Source: Planctomycetota bacterium
GTDB taxonomy: Bacteria; Planctomycetota; Phycisphaerae; Phycisphaerales; UBA1924
Length of the DNA stretch: 6,434 nucleotides
Reading direction: 5' to 3'
Assembly: GCA_023412695.1 (NCBI GenBank)
Contig: JAEYNG010000063.1
Span: 1-6,434, forward strand
The position numbers and the translations under genes were made by a program. Numbering within the stretch: position 1 is the stretch's first letter; each line of letters begins with the position of its first letter. The notes under the pieces are model-generated. The model worked only from the letters and a program-made list of their open reading frames with translations. It made no database searches and was not told where the DNA came from. Below, piece after piece: positions 1 to 4,105 of the stretch.

Positions 1-91
1 TCTCATAGTCGTGGCGCGCCTTCCGGTTCTCGATCGTCCGCGGCTCGCCGTTGCTGCCGCTCTTCTTGCTCTTGTTACCGCCCTTGGCCAT
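1..91 (-). CDS. smpB: SsrA-binding protein SmpB, N-terminal fragment (cut by window edge)
   Basis: SmpB binds tmRNA and delivers it to stalled ribosomes for trans-translation in the cytoplasm. Only the first 30 codons are visible, reading leftward from the ATG at 91-89. Residues 1-15 are a Lys/Gly/Ser/Asn-rich leader. Residues 21-29 read ENRKARHDY, the hallmark start of the SmpB beta-barrel (the family has N-[RK]-K-A-x-[HF]-[DE]-Y here), and this motif makes the call. The rest of the gene (the family is about 150 residues) lies outside the window. There is no good Shine-Dalgarno sequence before the ATG. Instead a TAGAGT box ends 6 bases upstream, the same layout as before xylB, which suggests a leaderless transcript. 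The tmRNA gene is not recognisable in the window. The identification is firm despite the short fragment; the product's completeness cannot be judged. Confidence 0.85.
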   Translation of the reverse strand, partial: MAKGGNKSKKSGSNGEPRTIENRKARHDYE

Positions 92-97
92 GTTGCA

Positions 98-103
98 ACT
101 CTA
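98..103 (-). promoter_or_regulatory. Putative -10 box of smpB, leaderless type
   Basis: On the minus strand TAGAGT fits the TAnnnT form of a housekeeping -10 element and is followed by exactly 6 bases (TGCAAC) and then the smpB ATG. Transcription starting about 7 bases after the box would begin at the start codon. No convincing -35 hexamer is visible 16-18 bases further up. The GAG inside the box could be read as a very weak ribosome binding site, so the leaderless reading is an inference. Confidence 0.4.
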
Positions 104-518
104 CGCCCCCGCCGTGGATCGACAGCGCGGCCGAGACTGCCTGGTCCGAAGACGCCGATGGCATTGTCCAAGCCGCCGCGGTTCGCCGCGAGCCGGCTGC
201 AGTCCGAGTGGGCGCGCAAACCGTGCAGTTCTGCTGCGCAACTTCCTTGTAGTCATTGACCAGCACGAGGAGAGTCAGGCTGGCATCGCGCCACACGGAC
301 CACGTTCGTTACTGAACCCGCGTCAGGTCAGCACAAATCAGTCCGTTGTTGCAGAGCAACAGTTCGGCGACCACCGATCGCCAACCGCGGCCAGTCGTCG
401 CTCTCCCTGAGCTCGTTTGGTGTAAGTGGGGGGTTTCTTCGCACCGCGCGGCGTACAAATCCCTTGCATGCAACACGGAAAATGCCGGATTCATGCATCG
501 GGGCGTCGATGAAAGGCG
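104..518. other. Gene-poor stretch with no convincing protein gene
   Basis: This stretch holds several open frames on both strands, but their translations are Arg/Ser/Pro-rich, match no family I recognise, and lack ribosome binding sites. Small inverted repeats are present: a 5-bp stem with a TTCG loop at 177-190, a 6-bp stem with a 3-base loop at 347-361, and the perfect 10-base palindrome TTGCATGCAA at 464-473. None is followed by a T-run, so none looks like a terminator. I searched for tRNA, tmRNA, SRP RNA and RNase P RNA signatures and found none. It may hold upstream regulatory sequence for smpB and for the putative small RNA to its right. Confidence 0.5.
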
Positions 519-524
519 TATAAT
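519..524 (+). promoter_or_regulatory. Putative -10 box (perfect TATAAT) of a small RNA
   Basis: TATAAT matches the consensus -10 hexamer exactly, which is notable in such GC-rich DNA. No plus-strand protein gene follows within 2 kb; what follows is a structured segment ending in an intrinsic terminator. A -35 hexamer is not evident at 16-18 bases upstream (CATCGG at 17), so the promoter call rests on the -10 box and the downstream context. Confidence 0.4.
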
Positions 525-530
525 CTTGAC

Positions 531-614
531 GACCTCTTCTCATGGGGCCCTCGAGAGGGAGAACCCCAACAACGACGGGCACGGGCAATGTTCACATCGC
601 CCGTGTTCTTTTTT
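531..614 (+). ncRNA. Candidate small structured RNA, about 85 nt, unknown family
   Basis: The segment starts about 7 bases after a perfect TATAAT box and ends in a terminator T-run. Two hairpins can be drawn. Hairpin 1 (543-568) pairs TGGGG (543-547) with CCCCA (564-568), stacked on CCCT (548-551) with AGGG (556-559), with a CGAG loop and a 3' bulge AGAA. Hairpin 2 is the terminator stem at 580-605. A linker of about 11 bases (CAACAACGACG region) separates them. It lies tail to tail with the rhodanese gene, whose stop is 10 bases past the T-run, so it does not look like the leader of a downstream gene. It matches no RNA family I know. Alternatives are a terminator of a longer plus-strand transcript from upstream, or chance. 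No expression or conservation evidence is available here. Confidence 0.4.
580..614 (+). terminator. Rho-independent terminator, plus strand
   Basis: A perfect 7-bp GC-rich stem, CACGGGC (580-586) with GCCCGTG (599-605), encloses a 12-base loop and is followed by TTCTTTTTT (606-614). This is the classic intrinsic terminator layout. On the opposite strand the stem is followed by a mixed sequence without a T-run, so it should act mainly on plus-strand transcripts. It would stop transcription from running antisense into the rhodanese operon, and it implies that a transcript arrives from the left. Confidence 0.75.
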
Positions 615-623
615 GCAGGTTGG

Positions 624-1016
624 TCAGTATCTCGGCACGGACGGATCGATGTCCACGGACCAGAGGTCGATCCCGCCCGCCATCGAGCGGACATCCGTAA
701 ATCCCATCGCCTTCAGCGCGGCCGCGACGCGCAGCGATCGCCGTCCGTGGTGGCAATACACGATCACCGGGTGTTCCCGTCCGCCCTCATCATTCTCGAG
801 TTCGTCCGCCCGCCGCTCAATCTCTTCCATCGGCAGGTGCACCGCGCCGTCGATCCGGCAGCGGTCCCACTCATCCGCCCGCCGGCAATCGACAAGCATC
901 GGCCGCCGCTCGCCCTCTGACTCGAGTTCCGCCTTGGTGTCTCGCGGCGTCACTTCCCACTCCGGCCGGAACGGGTAGCCCGCCGGAAGCCCCTCTGCAC
1001 CGAGCCCTCCGCTCAC
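624..1016 (-). CDS. Single-domain rhodanese-like sulfurtransferase
   Basis: This 130-residue protein is one rhodanese domain, a cytoplasmic fold that carries sulfur as a cysteine persulfide. Residues 21-29 (EVTP start) open the domain, VDCR at 42-45 is the usual early strand, and the active-site loop is C88-H-H-G-R-R-S94 after VIVY, with Cys88 the predicted sulfur-accepting residue. GGIDLW at 114-119 is the typical closing motif. There is no signal peptide. The start is GTG (1016-1014), overlapping the lipoprotein stop as GTGA, and a strong GGAGGT sits 6 bases upstream, which fixes the start. It is last in the minus-strand operon. The CxxGxRS-type loop matches GlpE/PspE-like thiosulfate sulfurtransferases rather than arsenate reductases or Cdc25 phosphatases. 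The physiological sulfur donor and acceptor are unknown. Confidence 0.88.
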   Translation of the reverse strand: MSGGLGAEGLPAGYPFRPEWEVTPRDTKAELESEGERRPMLVDCRRADEWDRCRIDGAVHLPMEEIERRADELENDEGGREHPVIVYCHHGRRSLRVAAALKAMGFTDVRSMAGGIDLWSVDIDPSVPRY

Positions 1017-1576
1017 TGCTCAACCTCCGTCGTCGGCTGCGGGTTTGCGAGGAACCCTGCCCGGGCGTTGCGCATGAACGCCGAGCCCGGCAACCGCTCG
1101 TACGGCTCCAACCCGTTGTCCACCGTCTTCCACATCCCCGTCCGGAACAGCCGCACGGGGAACAGGATGATGTCGCCCGCCGCGGCGAACGGCGCGATCA
1201 GTGCCTCTGCGACCTGCGCGTTCTGACTCTCCGTCGTGATCGAGTCGAGCGCGGACGAGGCGGTCGGGTACTTCCCTTGGTTGCGAGGGATCCCGTCGTC
1301 GATGAACACGCTCCGGGTGTAGATCGGCTGGTGCTCGGGCTGCGCGTTGCGGGCGACGATCGATGTGACCGCCCAGTCCGACCGGTCGAGCGACGTTGTC
1401 GAAGGGCCGGGTTCGATCTCACTGTGGTGCGGCGTGTCCGGCGACGGCGGGAAGAACTCCGATGGCGCCCACGCCCGCGCGATCGCGGCGTCGCTGTTGG
1501 TGGTGTACCACTTCGAACAGCCGCCCGCGCACATCGCGGCGGCGGAGAGTGTCAGCAAGATCGGTGTCGCCTTCAT
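1013..1576 (-). CDS. Predicted lipoprotein of unknown function
   Basis: The 187-residue product begins MKATPILLTL, then a small-residue stretch and AGGC at 17-20, a plausible lipoprotein signal with Cys20 as the lipidated residue. The -3 position is Ala rather than the preferred Leu, so it is a degenerate lipobox. The mature part is soluble and Pro/Ser/Thr-rich at 38-65. A hydrophobic segment around 122-145 contains Asp135 and Arg142, more like a buried or membrane-leaning helix than a clean transmembrane span. I recognise no domain. I chose the ATG at 1576 over an upstream alternative at 1615 because it starts the signal peptide directly and has AGGAG 8 bases ahead. Its stop overlaps the GTG of the rhodanese gene, so the two are likely cotranslated. 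It lies 48 bases after recX on the same strand. Confidence 0.72.
   Translation of the reverse strand: MKATPILLTLSAAAMCAGGCSKWYTTNSDAAIARAWAPSEFFPPSPDTPHHSEIEPGPSTTSLDRSDWAVTSIVARNAQPEHQPIYTRSVFIDDGIPRNQGKYPTASSALDSITTESQNAQVAEALIAPFAAAGDIILFPVRLFRTGMWKTVDNGLEPYERLPGSAFMRNARAGFLANPQPTTEVEQ
1023..1028 (-). promoter_or_regulatory. Ribosome binding site of the rhodanese gene
   Basis: GGAGGT on the minus strand, inside the last codons of the lipoprotein gene, is spaced 6 bases from the GTG at 1016. It is one of the two strongest Shine-Dalgarno matches in the window and supports the GTG start and re-initiation after the overlapping stop. Confidence 0.75.
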
Positions 1577-1584
1577 GGCATGAG

Positions 1585-1589
1585 CTCCT
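1585..1589 (-). promoter_or_regulatory. Ribosome binding site of the lipoprotein gene
   Basis: AGGAG on the minus strand lies 8 bases before the ATG at 1576. It decides between this start and an upstream in-frame one at 1615 that has no comparable site and would put 13 extra residues before the signal peptide. Confidence 0.65.
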
Positions 1590-1624
1590 GCCCAAGCGTA
1601 CGCCCCAACGGACACCCGAGAGCT

Positions 1625-2359
1625 TCAATCCGCGCCGTCCCCGTCCCCGTCCCCGTCCCGGCGCCCGATCACGTCCTCCAGCGCCTCACGCGCCGTGTGC
1701 TCGTCAAACCCTCGGCGCGCAAGGAACCCCAGCACCCGTCTTCGCTTGGTGTCGTTGTCCAGCCGTGGCGGCAGTTTTCGCACCTGCGATTTCGCCGCGA
1801 TGACCGCGAGCTCCAGCGGCGACTCGCGCCGGGCCGCGACTGCGCTCTCCGCCGCCCGCCGCGCCTCGCTCCCGCCGATGCCGCGACGCGCGACCCTCGC
1901 GACCACGCGCATCTTTCCGACCGGCCGCGCTGCTTCGTGCGACGCCACCGCCTCCGCCAGCTTGGCGTCATCGATCCAGCCGAGCTGCTCGAACCGCGCG
2001 ATCACGCGCTTCCCGTAGTCAGGCTCCGCCCCCGCCTTGCGCATCAATGCACCCGCCTCCAGCCGGCTCAGTTGCCGTGTCGCCAGACGAGTCTGGAGCT
2101 TCAGCCGCGCCTTCGTGTTCGCCGCGGCCTGATCCAGTCGCGCCAGCAGCGCGGCGTCGATGATCCGTCCCCGCGCGATGCCCAGGTCCGCCGCCGCGTC
2201 GTCGTCGATCCGCCACCGGCGATGCCCGCGCGAACGCACGCCGACGCACCCCGGCTTCCCGGCGTCGGGCTGCACATCCGTGATCGCCGCGCCCTCGGCG
2301 CTCTTCTCGGCTCGCCCGCCCGCCTTCCGCCCGCCCGGGCCTCGTGCACGCTTGTTCAC
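1625..2359 (-). CDS. recX: RecX family regulatory protein
   Basis: RecX proteins bind along RecA filaments and modulate recombination and the SOS response in the cytoplasm. This 244-residue protein shows the three-helix repeat architecture. The first repeat has LATRQLSRLEAG at 92-103 and the downstream VIARFEQLGWIDDAKLAEAVA region at 119-139 (the family's L-x-x-x-G-[YW]-[IL]-[DN]-D signature). The C-terminal repeat has KRRRVLGFLARRGFDEHTAREAL at 205-227. Residues 1-50 are a basic, low-complexity extension. The end carries four Gly-Asp repeats (235-242) from a hexanucleotide repeat. The start is GTG at 2359, overlapping the TPR stop as GTGA; no good ribosome binding site is visible, which suggests translational coupling to the upstream gene. 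RecX is often next to recA, but recA is not seen here. The family assignment is confident; activity on RecA is inferred. Confidence 0.85.
   Translation of the reverse strand: MNKRARGPGGRKAGGRAEKSAEGAAITDVQPDAGKPGCVGVRSRGHRRWRIDDDAAADLGIARGRIIDAALLARLDQAAANTKARLKLQTRLATRQLSRLEAGALMRKAGAEPDYGKRVIARFEQLGWIDDAKLAEAVASHEAARPVGKMRVVARVARRGIGGSEARRAAESAVAARRESPLELAVIAAKSQVRKLPPRLDNDTKRRRVLGFLARRGFDEHTAREALEDVIGRRDGDGDGDGAD
1635..1659. repeat. Hexanucleotide tandem repeat (CCGTCC, about 4 copies)
   Basis: Four perfect copies of CCGTCC plus one base lie at the 3' end of recX. Read on the coding strand they give GACGGG units and the Asp-Gly repeats of the protein tail. The unit is a multiple of three, so gain or loss of a copy changes length by two residues without a frameshift. 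It is short and may reflect simple replication slippage. Confidence 0.8.
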
Positions 2360-2676
2360 GTGATCTGGTCCAGCAGCGCGCCGATCTCGCTGATCGCCTT
2401 CTGGTCACGCCCGGCCTTCGCAGCCTTCAGCCCCGCGCGCAGCGTCGCGGCCGCGTCGGCGTTGCGCTCGAGCGCGATCTGCGACATCGCCTTGTGATAG
2501 AACGCGTAGAAGTACGCGGGGTCCGCCCCGATGCAGCGGTCGTAATAGCAGACCGCCTTCTCGTGGTCCTCGACCGTGCCGCGCTTGGCGTGCTCCTGCG
2601 CCAACCCGTAGAGCACGAACGCGTCGTTCGGGTCTGTCTCGAGCATCGCGGCGAGTTTTTCGAGTCGGTGCGGCAT
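2356..2676 (-). CDS. Small tetratricopeptide-repeat (TPR) protein
   Basis: The 106-residue product is almost entirely helical repeats, a scaffold for protein-protein contact with no enzymatic residues. One repeat is visible at about 17-51 (DPNDAFVLYGLAQEHAKRG, then a helix containing AVCYYDRCI) and a second at about 51-86 (DPAYFYAFYHKAMSQIAL, then ADAAATLRAGL). The spacing of Gly/Ala and aromatic residues and the DP at repeat starts are typical of TPR. No signal peptide or membrane helix is present, so it is probably cytoplasmic. ATG at 2676 is chosen; no clear Shine-Dalgarno sequence precedes it, and upstream in-frame extension gives a Pro/Arg-rich tail. Its TGA overlaps the recX GTG by 4 bases, so it is probably the first gene of the minus-strand operon. 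Its partner is unknown. Confidence 0.8.
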   Translation of the reverse strand: MPHRLEKLAAMLETDPNDAFVLYGLAQEHAKRGTVEDHEKAVCYYDRCIGADPAYFYAFYHKAMSQIALERNADAAATLRAGLKAAKAGRDQKAISEIGALLDQIT

Positions 2677-2728
2677 CGTTCGATGGTGTGTATCGAGGCG
2701 TGCGACTGAACTCCGGTCCCCGATGCAC

Positions 2729-2735
2729 TATCCTA
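2729..2735. promoter_or_regulatory. Putative overlapping divergent -10 boxes (TPR operon / hbd)
   Basis: The plus strand reads TATCCT (2729-2734) and the minus strand reads TAGGAT (2735-2730), both TAnnnT-type. The first would serve hbd, with CTGAAC 17 bases upstream as a poor -35. The second would serve the TPR-recX-lipoprotein-rhodanese operon, 54 bases before the TPR ATG. This is the only AT-leaning patch in the 120-base divergent gap. Assignment to either direction is an inference. Confidence 0.35.
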
Positions 2736-2796
2736 CCGCCCGCTGCCCGGCCCGGTCGCGCCGAGCAGGATTGAGGATTTGCGGATGGAGATGTCC

Positions 2797-3690
2797 ATGC
2801 ACGGGATCAAGACGGTCGGTGTCATCGGTGCGGGTCAGATGGGCGGCGGGATCGCGCAGGTCTCCGCGGTCGCGGGCTTCCAGACGCTCGTCTACGACGC
2901 CTTCCCCAAGTCACTCGACAAGTGCAAGGCCGACCACGAGAAGCGCATCGCCCGCGACGTCGAAAAGGGCAAGCTGTCCCAGGCCGACGCTGACGCCGCC
3001 AAGTCGCGTCTCCGCTACGTCTCCGGACTCGACACCTTCGGCGAGTGCGACATCGTCATCGAGGCCGTGGTCGAGGACGTCAATGTCAAGATCGCCCTCT
3101 TCACACAGCTCGCCGAGATGTTCGCGAAGATTCCCGGCAACCAGATCCTCGCGTCGAACACCAGCAGCATCTCCATCACCCAGATCGCCGCGAGCTGTAA
3201 CGCGATCCGCGGCGAAAGGGTCGGTGCGCCCGAGCAGATCATCGGCATGCACTTCTTCAACCCCGTGCCGATCATGAAGCTCGTCGAGGTCATCAACGGC
3301 CTCGCCACCAGCGCCGAGACCACCCGCCGCACCATCGCCCTCGCCGACGCCATGGGCAAGACCCCGCTCCCGGCCAACGACCGGCCCGGCTTCGTCAGCA
3401 ACCGCGTGCTCATGCCGATGATCAACGAGGCGTTCTACGCATGGATGGAAGGTGTCGCCAAGCCCGAGGACATCGACGGCATCATGAAGCTCGGCTGCAA
3501 CTTCCCCATGGGCCCACTCAACCTCGCCGACTTCATCGGCCTTGACACCTGCGTCCACATCATGGACGTCCTCGCCGATGGCCTCAACAACGACCGCTAC
3601 CGCGCGTGCCCGTTGCTCAAGCAGCTCGTCACCGCTGGGCGGCTCGGCGTGAAGTCCGGCCGCGGCGTGTTCGACTACAGCAAGAAGTAG
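2797..3690 (+). CDS. hbd: 3-hydroxybutyryl-CoA dehydrogenase (L-3-hydroxyacyl-CoA dehydrogenase family)
   Basis: The enzyme interconverts acetoacetyl-CoA and 3-hydroxybutyryl-CoA with NAD(P)H, in butyrate-type or beta-oxidation chemistry, in the cytoplasm. The 297-residue protein has the N-terminal Rossmann fold with G-A-G-Q-M-G at 11-16 and Asp34 at the end of the second strand, which favours NAD(H). The catalytic set known from mitochondrial HADH (Ser137, His158, Glu170, Asn208) is matched by Ser123, His152 (in MHFFNPVP), Glu164 and Asn202. The C-terminal dimerisation domain has GPLNLADFIGLD at 239-250 and ends GVKSGRGVFDY. About 8 extra residues lie between Ser123 and His152 compared with HADH. 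In-frame starts exist at 2779 (TTG), 2785, 2791 and 2797; I chose 2797 because GGAG sits 6 bases ahead and the family begins 3-5 residues before the first strand; 2785 (GAGG, 8 bases) is also possible. No partner thiolase or crotonase is adjacent. Confidence 0.92.
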   Translation: MHGIKTVGVIGAGQMGGGIAQVSAVAGFQTLVYDAFPKSLDKCKADHEKRIARDVEKGKLSQADADAAKSRLRYVSGLDTFGECDIVIEAVVEDVNVKIALFTQLAEMFAKIPGNQILASNTSSISITQIAASCNAIRGERVGAPEQIIGMHFFNPVPIMKLVEVINGLATSAETTRRTIALADAMGKTPLPANDRPGFVSNRVLMPMINEAFYAWMEGVAKPEDIDGIMKLGCNFPMGPLNLADFIGLDTCVHIMDVLADGLNNDRYRACPLLKQLVTAGRLGVKSGRGVFDYSKK

Positions 3691-3710
3691 CGCGCGTACA
3701 GCCCGCACGG

Positions 3711-3716
3711 TACACT
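3711..3716 (+). promoter_or_regulatory. Putative -10 box of the small membrane protein gene
   Basis: TACACT is of TAnnnT type and sits in ACGGTACACTG, nearly the same as ACGGTAGACTG before xylB. It lies 37 bases before the ATG, in the 63-base gap after hbd. No recognisable -35 is seen. The gene could also be read through from hbd, since no terminator separates them. Confidence 0.35.
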
Positions 3717-3717
3717 G

Positions 3718-3743
3718 CCGGCCGTCCCGTGGGGCGGGGCCGG
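3718..3743 (+). promoter_or_regulatory. GC-rich hairpin overlapping the ribosome binding site
   Basis: CCGGCC (3718-3723) can pair with GGCCGG (3738-3743), with a further CCG/CGG pairing inside. The last two G residues of the 3' arm are the first two of the GGAGGT ribosome binding site (3742-3747) of the membrane protein gene. In RNA the stem could partly hide that site. No T-run follows, so it is not a terminator. Confidence 0.4.
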
Positions 3744-3747
3744 AGGT
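3742..3747 (+). promoter_or_regulatory. Ribosome binding site of the small membrane protein gene
   Basis: GGAGGT is spaced 6 bases from the ATG at 3754. The strong match is the best evidence that this small open frame is a real gene and that the start is correct. Confidence 0.75.
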
Positions 3748-3753
3748 CATCGC

Positions 3754-4095
3754 ATGTTCGGCCTGTTGCTGCTGGTCTGCATATTCATCGTCCTGGGATT
3801 CATCTTGGCGTGGGTCGCGGGCATCGTCGCGCGCGAGGAGATGGAGATCAAGACGGGCGTGATCATCATGATCGTCACGGCGGTGATCAACATCGCGCTG
3901 CGCTACGCCCTTGCATTGTTGAGCCCGGGGCTTGCACTCTGGTTGGGTCCGGTCGTGAACCTGCTCGTGCTGGCGGTGATGATCAACCTGCTGGGCAAGC
4001 TGAGCTGGAAGCACTCGTTCATCATCGCCGCGGTCTTCACGGCTTTGATCTTCGTGCTGAGTCTCGCGCTCGCATCGTGCGCCAGCGCCGTTTAG
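3754..4095 (+). CDS. Small four-helix integral membrane protein, unknown function
   Basis: The 113-residue product is dominated by hydrophobic helices at about 3-25, 34-54, 59-80 and 88-109. They are joined by short loops: a charged REEMEIK at 27-33, a Ser-Pro-Gly turn near 57-59, and GKLSWKH at 81-87. By the positive-inside rule the Lys/Arg/His residues are split between loops and give no clear topology. No catalytic motif or transporter signature is visible, and I do not recognise the family. It has a strong ribosome binding site and its own possible -10 box. Its stop is 10 bases from the stop of the convergent dehydrogenase gene, with no obvious terminator between. Composition is like its neighbours, so there is no sign of recent transfer. 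Confidence 0.75.
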   Translation: MFGLLLLVCIFIVLGFILAWVAGIVAREEMEIKTGVIIMIVTAVINIALRYALALLSPGLALWLGPVVNLLVLAVMINLLGKLSWKHSFIIAAVFTALIFVLSLALASCASAV

Positions 4096-4105
4096 CAGCT
4101 GACAC

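Noticed and set aside
177..190. 5-bp stem with TTCG loop as a terminator of smpB or of a plus-strand gene
   Set aside because: No T-run follows on either strand, and the stem is short. It lies upstream of smpB, not after a gene end.
215..255. Minus-strand AAGGAAG...GCAGC as an SRP RNA apical motif
   Set aside because: The spacing and flanking bases do not form the conserved SRP RNA hairpin, and there is no matching complementary arm.
262..285. GAGGAGAGTCAGGCTGG as an RNase P RNA 5' motif
   Set aside because: It only loosely resembles the conserved GAGGAAAGTCC segment, and none of the other conserved RNase P blocks follow.
75..296. 73-codon minus-strand frame ending inside smpB
   Set aside because: It starts with GTG without a ribosome binding site, overlaps smpB by 17 bases, and its translation shows no family features. 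It would also displace the -10-like box placed before smpB.
328..588. 86-codon minus-strand frame in the gene-poor stretch
   Set aside because: No ribosome binding site, no recognisable domain, and it overlaps the candidate small RNA and terminator stem. A real small gene cannot be fully excluded.
1577..1615. 13-codon upstream extension of the lipoprotein gene
   Set aside because: It would put extra residues before a well-formed lipoprotein signal peptide, and the inner ATG has AGGAG at 8 bases.
1277..2497. 406-codon open frame on the plus strand
   Set aside because: It lies antisense to recX, the lipoprotein and part of the TPR gene. Its translation is Arg/Pro-rich with no recognisable motif, which is expected opposite GC-rich coding sequence.
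2911..4014. 367-codon open frame on the minus strand
   Set aside because: It is antisense to the hydroxybutyryl-CoA dehydrogenase and membrane protein genes and translates to a His/Asp/Glu/Val-rich low-complexity product typical of a shadow frame.
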